Assembly: GCF_016650635.1 (NCBI RefSeq)
Contig: NZ_JAEKFI010000001.1
Coordinates: 744,001-808,000 of the forward strand
Reading direction: 5' to 3'
DNA: 64,000 bases
DNA from: Pseudomonas sp. TH43
GTDB lineage: Bacteria; Pseudomonadota; Gammaproteobacteria; Pseudomonadales; Pseudomonadaceae
The notes below the pieces were generated by a model, which saw only the letters and a program-made list of their open reading frames with translations, did not search any database and had not been told where the DNA came from. The translations under genes were made by a program, and so were the position numbers. How positions within the stretch are numbered: position 1 is the first letter of the stretch; every line of letters starts with the position of its first letter. Below, piece by piece: positions 25,264 through 34,110 of this stretch.

Positions 25264-26862
25264 TCAGAAAGTGGCTTGAAGGTTGAAGTGCAGGCGCGAT
25301 TCCTGTTTCGAGGTGTTCGGCCCTTCGAGTAGCGGGTAGCCCCAGTCGAGGCTGCCGGACAGCCATTTGCTCAGGCTGGCGCGGGTGCCTAGGCCGACAC
25401 TGGCCAAGGCGTAATCGGCGTCCTGATCCGGCAGTTCATCGCGCAGATAAAGCTGTGCGCCTTCGGCAAAGGCATAGAACCGCCAGTCCTGCATCCAGGT
25501 GCCGGCGTACTTGGCCAGCGATGGCGTGCGAATTTCCTGACTGAGCAGCACACCGTCGTCAGCGGTGCGCTCGGCAGCCAGATAACCGCGCACCGAAGTG
25601 GCGCCGCCGGCAGAGAACTGTTCGTTGGAAACCAGTGGCCCGGACGCTAACTGGAACGCGGCTTTGCTCGCGCTCTGCCAGTCGCTGTCGAAGGTCCAGG
25701 TGTAATTGCCGTCGCCCTTGAGCACGGCGAAGCTCGGTTTGGCGCGGTAGCGTTTGTAGTCGAAGTCTTCGTCGGAACTGCCGTAACCAAAGAGGCTGCG
25801 GGTAGCCGCGACCAGGCTCAGGCCGAGGCCGAGCTGGCTCTTTTCGGTATAGCGATAGCCGTTGTAGGCGAAGGTGAAGGGCGCGTACTTGAGCGGCACC
25901 TGGTCGCTTTCGCCGGACAGGGTCAGGCGTTCGTCGAAGTCTTTGAAGTCGACGCCGGCCGACAGCGAGTTCGACCAGTTGCCGCTGGAGGGCAACGTGT
26001 AGATCGCCGATACGCCGTAAGAATGACCTTTGCCGAGCACGTTGCTGCCGCCGATGGTGGCGACGTTGCTGTCGGACTGGTAACCGGAGAACTGCACGCT
26101 CCAGCGCTCGCTCAGCGGCGCGGTGTAGGAACCCGACCAGACCTTGGCGTTGTCGGTGTCCTGCGGCGCGGTGAAGAACGTCAGGTTGACGCTGTGGCCG
26201 AGTTGCCAGAGGTTGTTGTAACCGAGGCTGGTGACTGCGCGCAGCTTTTCGGTGTCGGCGCTGTAGTCGTTGTTGAGGCCGACGCTGGCCGTCCATGGGT
26301 TCTGATCTTCAACCTGCAAATCAACGTCCATGGTGCCTGGGCGCTGACCTTCGCGCACCAGCGGCATGACCTGGCGGCCCGGGGTTTTGTTGAGCTGCGC
26401 CAGTTCGCCCTGAACCTTGGCGAAGTCTGGTACCTCGCCTTCCTTCAGCGCCGGGACGTTGTCGCGGATGTCCAGCGGTGAGTAATGCTTGGCGCCGACC
26501 ACACGCACCCGGCCAACCTTGGTTTCGCTGACTTGCAGGTAGACGATGCCGTCGGCCACCGCTTGCTCCGGCAGCTCGACAAACACCGACTGATAGCCGC
26601 GTTCCTGATAGGCCTTCTGCAACGCATCACGTGCGCCCTCGATGTCGTTCATGCCTTTTTGCGGGCCGAGAAACGGGTACACCGCTTCTTCAATCGCCCG
26701 TGCATCAAGCACGGTATTGCCGCGCACGAAGTATTCGTTGACGTCGACCAAACGTTGCGACGCCGCTGTTTGCGCAGCCTCTTCGGCCAATGCCGGCTGC
26801 GCGCCTGCCGTCACCAGCAGCCAGCCGCACAGCGCCAGCCGTGACTTGAAAATCGGTTCCAC
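25264..26862 (-). CDS. Two-partner-secretion outer-membrane translocator (TpsB, ShlB/FhaC family)
   Basis: 532 residues from a GTG at 26862 preceded by AGGGGG; a TTG at 26901 would add 13 residues. A signal peptide ends PALAEEA. POTRA domains occupy ~40-195 (VDVNEYFVRGNTVLD, VFVELPEQAVADGIVYLQVSETKVG). The C-terminal barrel starts at VGLNNDYSADTE and ends in HFNLQATF with terminal Phe. GGATSVRGY matches the conserved loop-6 motif region (VRGY). The family exports one large TpsA protein, normally encoded next door, but none is present here. It corresponds to PdtB (PA0692) of P. aeruginosa as I remember it. Confidence 0.9.
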   Translation of the reverse strand: MEPIFKSRLALCGWLLVTAGAQPALAEEAAQTAASQRLVDVNEYFVRGNTVLDARAIEEAVYPFLGPQKGMNDIEGARDALQKAYQERGYQSVFVELPEQAVADGIVYLQVSETKVGRVRVVGAKHYSPLDIRDNVPALKEGEVPDFAKVQGELAQLNKTPGRQVMPLVREGQRPGTMDVDLQVEDQNPWTASVGLNNDYSADTEKLRAVTSLGYNNLWQLGHSVNLTFFTAPQDTDNAKVWSGSYTAPLSERWSVQFSGYQSDSNVATIGGSNVLGKGHSYGVSAIYTLPSSGNWSNSLSAGVDFKDFDERLTLSGESDQVPLKYAPFTFAYNGYRYTEKSQLGLGLSLVAATRSLFGYGSSDEDFDYKRYRAKPSFAVLKGDGNYTWTFDSDWQSASKAAFQLASGPLVSNEQFSAGGATSVRGYLAAERTADDGVLLSQEIRTPSLAKYAGTWMQDWRFYAFAEGAQLYLRDELPDQDADYALASVGLGTRASLSKWLSGSLDWGYPLLEGPNTSKQESRLHFNLQATF

Positions 26863-26921
26863 ACTACCCCCTGAATTCGCGATGACCTGTTGGCGTTTCA
26901 ACGCCCGGCGTGTTGCCGCTG

Positions 26922-27533
26922 TTAATTGCTGACGTGCGGGGCGCAGGCGTGCTTGCCCAGCCAGGTGTGCAACAGCGCGAAGTTCAAGGAGAACTCGGGC
27001 ATTTGCAGCAAGGCACCGCAGAACACTTCGCCGATGATTTTCTGGATGAGCAGCACCGCACGCGGGTTATTGAGCAGCGTGGCGATGTCGCGACTGAGGA
27101 TGTTGAAGCTCCAGACTTTCTGATTCAGACCGAGGCCGACGAACCAGCGGAACAGCAGGTTGTAATTGAGCTGTTCATAAAGCTGCTGTTCGCTGGGCAC
27201 CGAATAGAGCAGTTGCAGGAGCAGGATGTGCATGACCGTTTGCGCGGGGATGAGCATGCCGGGCTCGGCATTGAGGTCGTGCAACAGGTCGCGATGGGCG
27301 TCGAGCAAATCGTCGATCTGCGGACGCAGCAGCACCAGCGAATGACCGGGCGGAATGTAGCTGGAGACCTCTTTCAAGGCGCCCTGCCAGTCATCCTGCG
27401 AGACAATCCAGACCCACGGCGCGCCGTAGCGATACACCGAAACCGGCTTCTTGCGCGCGGCTTCGACGATCTTCGACAAGCGTTGATCGAGTTCCTGCAT
27501 GCCCACTTTCGAGTAGCGTTCCATAGTCCCCAT
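26922..27533 (-). CDS. Phd/YefM-like domain fused to IS5-type transposase DUF772 domain
   Basis: 203 residues; ATG at 27533 after GAGG, with a second ATG three codons later. Residues ~4-60 look like a Phd/YefM antitoxin DNA-binding domain (SKVGMQELDQRLSKIVEA, PVSVYRYGAPWVWIVSQDDW). Residues ~100-175 closely resemble the N-terminal helical DUF772 region of IS5-family transposases (LLLQLLYSVPSEQQLYEQL, YNLLFRWFVGLGL). The DDE catalytic domain is absent. It opens the operon. P. aeruginosa has a similar gene, PA0691 (phdA), reported in connection with biofilm. A role as a DNA-binding regulator is inference. Confidence 0.82.
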   Translation of the reverse strand: MGTMERYSKVGMQELDQRLSKIVEAARKKPVSVYRYGAPWVWIVSQDDWQGALKEVSSYIPPGHSLVLLRPQIDDLLDAHRDLLHDLNAEPGMLIPAQTVMHILLLQLLYSVPSEQQLYEQLNYNLLFRWFVGLGLNQKVWSFNILSRDIATLLNNPRAVLLIQKIIGEVFCGALLQMPEFSLNFALLHTWLGKHACAPHVSN

Positions 27534-27642
27534 TGCCTCACTCCCGGCGTCCCGCCTCGGCTTGTGAAAAGCGCCCCGTTGGGCCCCTCAAGCGCGTTAC
27601 ATAGGCATGACCGGACTGGCGATGTGCTACCGAACTTTTGTC

Positions 27643-27660
27643 ATAAAAGCTTCATTACAG
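27643..27660 (-). promoter_or_regulatory. Possible PHO box upstream of the Pdt-like operon
   Basis: Read leftward the site is CTGTAATGAAGCTTTTAT. It consists of two 7-base half-sites (CTGTAAT, CTTTTAT) four bases apart, matching CTGTCAT at 11 of 14 positions. It lies about 110 bp upstream of the first ATG. The equivalent P. aeruginosa genes are known to respond to phosphate starvation, which makes the match more credible. I see no clear -10. Confidence 0.4.
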
Positions 27661-27692
27661 AATTGATCGGGATTTAACAGACAACACAAAAC

Positions 27693-27785
27693 CCTGTGGG
27701 CGAGCCTGCTCGTGAATGCGGTGTGTCAGTCAGGTAGAAGGTAACTGACAGGACGCTTTCGCGAGCAGGCTCGCTCCCACAGGGG
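27693..27785. repeat. REP hairpin
   Basis: CCTGTGGGCGAGCCTGCTCG and the inverted CGCGAGCAGGCTCGCTCCCA flank a ~55-bp centre. It separates the PLP-enzyme operon from the promoter of the Pdt-like operon. Confidence 0.82.
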
Positions 27786-27811
27786 GACGTGGTGTTTGGA
27801 CTAATGGGTTT

Positions 27812-29095
27812 TCAGGTGTAGACGGGCCAGGTGTCGACGATCTTGCCGTTGCGCACGGCCAGCAGATCGCCGAATTGCAGGAGCACCGCTTCGGTCTGGG
27901 TCGGGCGCAGGAAGACCTGGTCTTCTATGGTCAGGCCGACGGTGCTGGAACCGTTGACCATTTCCTGATTCGAACTGCGGCCGTAGACACTGTTGCTTTG
28001 TAATCCGGACGGCGATTCGAACTCGGCCATCCAGTTGCCGCCATAGATGAAAAAGGTCTGGCGCTGATTTTGATCCCACCACGAAAAAAGCTTCGACTTG
28101 TCATCCAGTGCCGGGATGTTCACCGCCCCCGTGCTTTTCAATACCGGCGTGGCGATATAGGCCGCCGGCACATGGTCGACCAGCGACGTCAAATCATAGT
28201 GGGTCGGCTTGAGCATCGCCGTGCCCACCGACACTTCCGTGCTCAGCTTTTCGTTTTCATGCATGCGATAACTCGGGCTGCCGGCGGTGTTCAGGCACAA
28301 GCCGTCGTGCCACAACTGCGGAAACTGCTGGCGTGTGAAATCGACGCAGCGCTGATAGATCGCCATGACCTTGGCAAACAGCTCTTCCGGCGATCCGAGA
28401 ATCCCCGGCACGCCCATGCCCACGAACGGGTCATAACCCATGAACCCGGCGAACTCCAGGTGCTGCGGGTTGGCGTTGATCAGCGTGAGCATCTGCCCCA
28501 ACACATTCACATCACTGACACCGCCGCGATGCAGGCCAACGTCCAGTTCGATGTTGATGCGCAGCCGCGTGCCCAAACCCTGCGCCAGCGCGAGGTATTG
28601 CTGCAAACGTTCGGGGCCGTCGAGCAACCATTGCAGTTGCTTTGCCGGATCAAACGAGCCTTTGTGGGTTTGATAGAACAGCTCTGCCGAACGCACCGGC
28701 AGTGGCTTGCCAAGCAAGATGTCGGACTGTGGAAACGTCACGGCATCGTGATTGAGAAACGGCTGATGGAACGACATCAGTTTTTGCGTCCCTGCGCGTT
28801 GAGCGATGTAGCTCAACAACCCCGGCGACGGCAGCGACTTTTCTACCAATCGCAGTTGCTTGCCTGCGCGTCTTACCGATTGCATCACCACATCGATGTT
28901 GTGATCGAGGCGATCCAGATCGATCAGCAGCACCGGGCGCATCGGGCCTTTGTCCTTGAGTTCACGGTTCAGCGCGCGGAAATAGTCACTGTACGGCGCG
29001 CCACGATCCCCCGGCCGCAGCCACGCGCCAACGCCCACCAGTAACGCGCCGACCCCCAGTGTGCCGAGGAGGAAGTTACGTCGATTGACAGCCAT
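27812..29095 (-). CDS. Tat-exported PLP enzyme, alanine racemase N-domain / DSD1-like
   Basis: 427 residues. The N-terminus NRRNFLLGTLGVGALLVG carries a twin-arginine motif, so the folded, cofactor-loaded protein should be exported. The TIM-barrel domain begins VLLIDLDRLDHNID. Lys in RLVEKSLPSP is the expected PLP lysine. INIELDVGLHRGGV and EFAGFMGYDPF follow the D-threonine aldolase / D-serine dehydratase (DSD1) pattern. The C-terminal beta domain is about 150 residues. It probably acts on a D-amino acid or a D-hydroxy amino acid in the periplasm. Its ATG overlaps the flavoenzyme stop by one base. Confidence 0.85.
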   Translation of the reverse strand: MAVNRRNFLLGTLGVGALLVGVGAWLRPGDRGAPYSDYFRALNRELKDKGPMRPVLLIDLDRLDHNIDVVMQSVRRAGKQLRLVEKSLPSPGLLSYIAQRAGTQKLMSFHQPFLNHDAVTFPQSDILLGKPLPVRSAELFYQTHKGSFDPAKQLQWLLDGPERLQQYLALAQGLGTRLRINIELDVGLHRGGVSDVNVLGQMLTLINANPQHLEFAGFMGYDPFVGMGVPGILGSPEELFAKVMAIYQRCVDFTRQQFPQLWHDGLCLNTAGSPSYRMHENEKLSTEVSVGTAMLKPTHYDLTSLVDHVPAAYIATPVLKSTGAVNIPALDDKSKLFSWWDQNQRQTFFIYGGNWMAEFESPSGLQSNSVYGRSSNQEMVNGSSTVGLTIEDQVFLRPTQTEAVLLQFGDLLAVRNGKIVDTWPVYT

Positions 29096-30489
29096 CAGCT
29101 CACCCCCAGAATTGACGACAGATGCGCATTGAGAAACTTGCCGCTGGGATCGAGCGCCTGGCGCACCTCAACAAATTCGCGCCAGCGCGGATACAGCGGT
29201 TGCAGGTTCTTCGCGTTGAGCGTGTGCAACTTGCCCCAATGCGGCCGCCCGTTGTACTTCCAGAAAATCGGCTCCACAGCCGCGAAGAAGTTGTGATGGT
29301 CCATCTGGTAATGCTGGTGCACCGAGATCGAACAGCTGTCGCGGCCCTCGAACATGCTCAGCGGGATGTCATCGGCCTTGACGTAGCGGTACTCGATGGG
29401 AAACCAGGTTCGTAGATCCTTGTCCTGAATCAGCTTGAGAATTTCACGCAGACACGCCGGGCCGTATTCGGCGGGCACCGAGTATTCCATCTCGTTGAAA
29501 CGCACCGTGCGCACGTTGGCGTAGATGTCGAACGAGTCGCCCACACGGTCATCGAAACTCGCCAGATGGCGCAGGCTGTTGAGCATCGTCCGGCGCAGGT
29601 CGGGGAAGTCGCTGGCGTACTTGTCGATCTTTTCGATCAGGGTGACGAACTCGTTGCCGCCCTCCTCTTCAGGCGGAATCGGCGGCGTGGCCGGATCGTC
29701 GGTTTCGTTGAGCGCAATGGACAACGCATAGTCGGAATGGGTGACGACGAGCATTTCCCAGTGCTGATTCTCGCGTGTGTTCTTGTCGAGGTCTTCCAGC
29801 AGCTCTTCGGTTTTGGCAATCCATTGGCGTTCGCGCAAGCGGTAGGCCGGGCGGTTTTGCAGGCGGATTTTTGTCGCTACACCGAGGGCGCCAAGGGACA
29901 CGCGGGCAGCGTTGAACACCTCGGGATGGCGCTGGCTGTCGCAGTCGAGCACCTCGCCGCTGGCGGTCACCAATTGCAGGCCGCAGACGTGCGCCGAATA
30001 GGACTGAAAGTTTTTTCCGGTGCCGTGAGTCGAGGTCGAGATCGCCCCGGCGAGGGTCTGGTAATCGATGTCGGCCATGTTCTGCAGGGCCTGGCCGATG
30101 TCTTTCAGTGGAGCACCCATGCGCGACATTGGCGTGCCGGCGGCGAATTCGGCTTGCAGGGTTTTCGCATCGTGATCGAGCAGACCGTTGAAGTAACTCA
30201 GCGAGAGCAACGTGCCGTCGGTGGGCACCAACGCGCTGAAGGAATGCGCCGAGCCGACCGGACGGATCTTGCCTTGCGCCTGCCTGATGACGGTCGTCAG
30301 CTCATCGAGATTCTTCGGCGCCAGTCGCGCCGCCGGCAGGCAACTTTGCCCGCCCGACCAGTTGCGCCACGGAATCAAGCGTGGCGCGCGCAGTAATTGG
30401 CTCAACGCCGGGTTGCTCGTCAAGGCACTGAACGCGCCGACGATGCTTGCCCGCTGCAACAACTGACGCCGTGTCAGATCCATGGTCAT
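29095..30489 (-). CDS. Tat-exported FAD-linked oxidase, aldonolactone oxidase family
   Basis: 464 residues from the ATG at 30489 with AAGGTG upstream. A Tat signal, DLTRRQLLQRASIVGAFSAL, is present. The PCMH FAD-binding domain covers ~45-225 (RPVGSAHSFSALVPTDGTLL, AGAISTSTHGTG). The C-terminal ALO-type domain contains RPHWGKLHTL, the HWGK signature of aldonolactone/alditol oxidases. It should oxidise a sugar lactone or polyol in the periplasm. The cytochrome c gene 10 bp upstream suggests it passes electrons to the respiratory chain rather than to oxygen. The substrate is unknown. Confidence 0.87.
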   Translation of the reverse strand: MTMDLTRRQLLQRASIVGAFSALTSNPALSQLLRAPRLIPWRNWSGGQSCLPAARLAPKNLDELTTVIRQAQGKIRPVGSAHSFSALVPTDGTLLSLSYFNGLLDHDAKTLQAEFAAGTPMSRMGAPLKDIGQALQNMADIDYQTLAGAISTSTHGTGKNFQSYSAHVCGLQLVTASGEVLDCDSQRHPEVFNAARVSLGALGVATKIRLQNRPAYRLRERQWIAKTEELLEDLDKNTRENQHWEMLVVTHSDYALSIALNETDDPATPPIPPEEEGGNEFVTLIEKIDKYASDFPDLRRTMLNSLRHLASFDDRVGDSFDIYANVRTVRFNEMEYSVPAEYGPACLREILKLIQDKDLRTWFPIEYRYVKADDIPLSMFEGRDSCSISVHQHYQMDHHNFFAAVEPIFWKYNGRPHWGKLHTLNAKNLQPLYPRWREFVEVRQALDPSGKFLNAHLSSILGVS

Positions 30490-30499
30490 GCCGGGCACC

Positions 30500-30862
30500 T
30501 TATTGTGGGAGGGGCTGGTCGGCCATGAAGCCGATCAGTTGCAGGAATTGCTCTTCGCTGCATTCAACGCACTGGCCCATCGGCGGCATGCCGTTGTAGC
30601 CGTTGATGGCGTGATCGAGCAGCGTGTCAGTGCCCTGCTGGATGCGCGGTGCCCAGGCTTTGCGGTCGCCAGTGAGCGGCGCGTTGGCGGCGGGATTGGC
30701 GTGGCAAAGCTGACAGCTGTTGGCGTAGATCTGCGCCAGGGCCGGGTCTTTGGGCACGGCGTTGTTGGCGATGCTGGAAGTGGTCGCCGGTTTGGCGTCA
30801 TCGCCACAGCCGGCCAGTGCGATGGCCAGAGTCAGCAATGCGATGAATCGAATTGAACGCAT
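30500..30862 (-). CDS. Lipoprotein cytochrome c (c5-like)
   Basis: 120 residues from the ATG at 30862. A lipoprotein signal with lipobox IALAGC is followed by a ~30-residue linker and one heme site, CQLCH. NGYNGMPPMGQCVEC supplies the Met ligand and the cysteine pair typical of cytochrome c5-type domains. It is anchored in a membrane facing the periplasm. It is the first gene of the operon and is most simply the electron acceptor of the flavoenzyme. Confidence 0.88.
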   Translation of the reverse strand: MRSIRFIALLTLAIALAGCGDDAKPATTSSIANNAVPKDPALAQIYANSCQLCHANPAANAPLTGDRKAWAPRIQQGTDTLLDHAINGYNGMPPMGQCVECSEEQFLQLIGFMADQPLPQ

Positions 30863-30990
30863 GACGTTCCTCGTGTGGGGGTGCCGCTTATTGTTGTGAT
30901 CACACCTTAAGACAGCGACAGACAACGGTTGAGGGCATTGCGGGACAACGAGGGGGGCAAACGGGGCCAGCCATTGTTTCGGGCGAGCCC

Positions 30991-31080
30991 CCCTGTAGGA
31001 GCTGCCGAAGGCTGCGATCTTTTGACTTTGATTTTAAAAACAAGATCAAAGGATCGCAGCCTTCGGCAGCTCCTACAGGG
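30991..31080. repeat. REP hairpin (GGAGCTGCCGAAGGCTGCGATC family)
   Basis: The arms CCTGTAGGAGCTGCCGAAGG... and the inverted copy extend ~38 bp around an AT-rich centre. It lies in the 362-bp divergent region between the cytochrome operon and gapN; the gapN-proximal part (31085-31224) is AT-richer and should hold its promoter. Confidence 0.85.
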
Positions 31081-31224
31081 ATTTCGGTTCGGCCAGCCGC
31101 CCTCTGCTCTGCGCCTTTGCGTGACATTCGAGTGACATTTGCGGGTTTAAATTTCGGCGCATTCAGGCGTATAACCTGTACAGACTTTTCAATTGCACGC
31201 CGACTTCAAATACGGGGTAGCGAC

Positions 31225-32850
31225 ATGACCACAGCAAACATCCTTGGCAACCTCTTCCCTTCTGTCAGCGACATCCCGGAAAAATACCGCCTCGACGGTC
31301 AGGTCGAGCAACGCGAATACCTCGTCGATGGCGAGTTACGCCGCTGGGACGGCCCGCTCGCCACGGTGCGCAGCCCGGTTTATCTGAAGGGTGACCATGG
31401 CGACGAACAAGTGATCCTCGGCAGCACGCCGCTGCTCGATGCCGACACCGCCCTCACCGCTCTCGACGCCGCCGTGCGTGCCTACGATCGCGGCCAGGGC
31501 CTGTGGCCGACCATGCGCGTAGCCGAGCGCATCCAGCACGTCGAAGCCTTCCTCGGCCGCATGCGCCAGCAACGCGACGCCGTAGTCAAACTGCTGATGT
31601 GGGAAATCGGCAAGAATCTGAAGGACTCGGAAAAAGAGTTCGATCGCACCTGCGACTACATCGTCGACACCATCAATGCCCTGAAAGAACTCGACCGTCG
31701 CTCCAGCCGTTTCGAGCTGGAACAGGACACCCTTGGCCAAATCCGCCGTGTTCCGCTCGGCGTCGCCCTGTGCATGGGCCCTTACAACTACCCGTTGAAC
31801 GAGACTTTCACCACGCTGATCCCCGCGCTGATCATGGGCAACACCGTGGTGTTCAAACCGGCCAAGCTCGGCGTTCTGCTGATCCGTCCGTTGCTCGAAG
31901 CGTTCCGCGACAGTTTCCCGACCGGTGTGATCAACGTGATCTACGGCAGCGGCCGCGAAACCGTCAGTGCCTTGATGGCCAGCGGCAAGATCGACATCTT
32001 CGCCTTCATCGGCACCAACAAAGCCGCCAGTGACCTGAAGAAGCTGCACCCGAAACCGCACCGTTTGCGCGCCGCACTGGGCCTGGATGCGAAAAACCCC
32101 GGCATCGTTTTGCCGGAGGTCGATCTCGACAACGCCGTCAGCGAAGCGGTCACCGGCTCGCTGTCATTCAACGGTCAGCGCTGCACGGCGCTGAAAATCC
32201 TCTTTGTGCATGAAGACGTCGTCGACAGCTTCATCGAGAAATTCAACGCCAAACTGGCCACACTCAAACCGGGTATGCCGTGGGACAGCGGTGTGTCACT
32301 GACGCCATTGCCCGAGTCGGGCAAGGTCGATTACCTGCATGGCCTGGTCGCGGACGCGCGCAGCAAGGGCGCCGAAGTGGTCAACCCGAATGGCGGCGAA
32401 TCCCGCGAATCGTTCTTCTACCCTGCCGTGCTCTACCCGGTGAACCCGCAGATGCGCGTTTATCAGGAAGAACAGTTCGGCCCGGTGGTGCCGATCGTGC
32501 CGTACCGCCATCTCGACACGGTGATCGATTACGTTCTGGAATCGGATTTCGGCCAGCAGTTGAGCATCTTCGGCACTAACCCGGTAGCGGTCGGGCGTTT
32601 GGTCGATACGTTCGCCAACCAGGTTGGCCGGATCAATCTGAACGCCCAGTGTCAGCGCGGGCCGGATACTTATCCGTTCAATGGCCGCAAGAATTCCGCC
32701 GAGGGCACGTTGTCGGTACACGATGCGTTGCGGGTGTTTTCGATCCGCACGCTGGTGGCGACCAAGTTCCAGGACAGCAATAAGGATTTGATCAGCGAGA
32801 TCATTCGCGGCCGCGATTCGAGCTTCCTGACCACTGATTACATCTTCTGA
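31225..32850 (+). CDS. gapN: NADP-dependent glyceraldehyde-3-phosphate dehydrogenase (ALDH family)
   Basis: 541 residues from the ATG at 31225. This is an aldehyde dehydrogenase with the cofactor-binding region VALCMGPYNYPLNETF and VVFKPAKLGVL. The catalytic Cys is in FNGQRCTALKILFV, and EEQFGPVVPIVPY is the late conserved motif. It oxidises glyceraldehyde 3-phosphate directly to 3-phosphoglycerate without phosphate and yields NADPH. In pseudomonads this gene is regularly annotated gapN. It is monocistronic. The CG-rich sequence gives no sign of transfer. Confidence 0.88.
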   Translation: MTTANILGNLFPSVSDIPEKYRLDGQVEQREYLVDGELRRWDGPLATVRSPVYLKGDHGDEQVILGSTPLLDADTALTALDAAVRAYDRGQGLWPTMRVAERIQHVEAFLGRMRQQRDAVVKLLMWEIGKNLKDSEKEFDRTCDYIVDTINALKELDRRSSRFELEQDTLGQIRRVPLGVALCMGPYNYPLNETFTTLIPALIMGNTVVFKPAKLGVLLIRPLLEAFRDSFPTGVINVIYGSGRETVSALMASGKIDIFAFIGTNKAASDLKKLHPKPHRLRAALGLDAKNPGIVLPEVDLDNAVSEAVTGSLSFNGQRCTALKILFVHEDVVDSFIEKFNAKLATLKPGMPWDSGVSLTPLPESGKVDYLHGLVADARSKGAEVVNPNGGESRESFFYPAVLYPVNPQMRVYQEEQFGPVVPIVPYRHLDTVIDYVLESDFGQQLSIFGTNPVAVGRLVDTFANQVGRINLNAQCQRGPDTYPFNGRKNSAEGTLSVHDALRVFSIRTLVATKFQDSNKDLISEIIRGRDSSFLTTDYIF

Positions 32851-32999
32851 TCGGTAGACGGTGGGACAGGGATCTCCTGTTTAAAACAGCCAAACCCCGG
32901 TAAATCAGTGGCTACACTGGTTTCAGCATCCATTGGCCCGGGACAGATGAAGCGAGGTTCGCACTGAGTACTTACAGCTCCCACCGACTGCCACCGCTA

Positions 33000-34037
33000 T
33001 TGCGCCGTGTTCTACGTCCATTGCTGGACCCGTATCGGCGCTACCGACACGCACGGCTGATTCACGCCGTGCGCGTGGCATTGGGTTTGCTGGCGACAAT
33101 CCTGCTGACCACCGGCATCAACCTGCCCCACGGCGAGTGGGCTTCGGTGACCATGCTGGTGGTAATCGGCGGCTTGCAGCACCACGGCAACATCGGCAAG
33201 AAAGCCGCTGAGCGCGCCACCGGTACGTTGATTGGCGCAGGCGTCGGCTTGTTGTTGGTAGCACAGCAGGCGTGGCTCGGCATGCCGTGGCTGACCTACT
33301 TTGCGATGGCGGTGGTCTGCGGATTTTTCTCCTATCACGCCATTGGCAAGGGGGGTTACACCGCCCTGCTCTCGGCGATCACCGTATTCATTGTCGCCGG
33401 GCATGGCGACAACCCGATCACCGACGGCTTGTGGCGCGGCGTCGACATCCTCATCGGCATCGCCCTGGCCCTGGCGTTCTCTTTCGCTTTGCCGCTGTAC
33501 GCGGTGTACTCGTGGCGCTACAACCTCGCCGATGCCTTGCGCGATTGCGCCACGGTGTACGGGCGAATCATCAGCGGCCAGCCGGTCAGCGCCGATGAGC
33601 ATCTGAAACTGATGAGCCGTTTGGGCGCAGTCATGGTGCAACTGCGCTCACTGATGCCGTCGGTGTCCAAGGAAGTGAAGATTTCCATGACCGAACTCGA
33701 TGCGATCCAGCGCAACCTGCGCATGTGCATCAGCACGCTGGAGATCCTCGGCAACACCCGCCCGGACGCCAATGACCCGCACGCCATGGCTCATCTGCAA
33801 TCGGCGTTGAAGGCCGAACATCGGCAGATCCGTGTGCAGTTGATCGGCATGGCGCGGGCGTTGAAGACCGGTGCCGCCCAACGCCTCGACCGGCCACTGG
33901 AACTGCCCGACGCCAGCCTTGACGAGCCGGTCTACAGCCCGCTTGATGGCTACCGATTGCTGACCCGGCAACTGGCAGCCAACGTTGGCGAAATGCGCCA
34001 GCGCCTGGCGAAAACGGCACCACGCTGGAACATCTGA
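33000..34037 (+). CDS. FUSC-family inner-membrane transporter
   Basis: 345 residues from the TTG at 33000. The frame stays open upstream and a CTG at 32964 has AGCGAGG before it, so the true start may be earlier. Six hydrophobic helices lie between ~25 and 165 (VALGLLATILLTTGINLP, WASVTMLVVIGGLQHHG). A ~170-residue cytoplasmic helical tail follows. This is the FUSC/aromatic-acid-exporter fold (AaeB, YccS). The substrate is unknown, and efflux of aromatic acids is the best-known role of the family. There is no membrane-fusion partner beside it. Confidence 0.85.
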   Translation: MRRVLRPLLDPYRRYRHARLIHAVRVALGLLATILLTTGINLPHGEWASVTMLVVIGGLQHHGNIGKKAAERATGTLIGAGVGLLLVAQQAWLGMPWLTYFAMAVVCGFFSYHAIGKGGYTALLSAITVFIVAGHGDNPITDGLWRGVDILIGIALALAFSFALPLYAVYSWRYNLADALRDCATVYGRIISGQPVSADEHLKLMSRLGAVMVQLRSLMPSVSKEVKISMTELDAIQRNLRMCISTLEILGNTRPDANDPHAMAHLQSALKAEHRQIRVQLIGMARALKTGAAQRLDRPLELPDASLDEPVYSPLDGYRLLTRQLAANVGEMRQRLAKTAPRWNI

Positions 34038-34110
34038 ACAGCGCTGCATAATTCTCATGTAACAAAGCCGACATGATCACTACAATGCGCCACCGCAACG
34101 TAAAAGTGAC

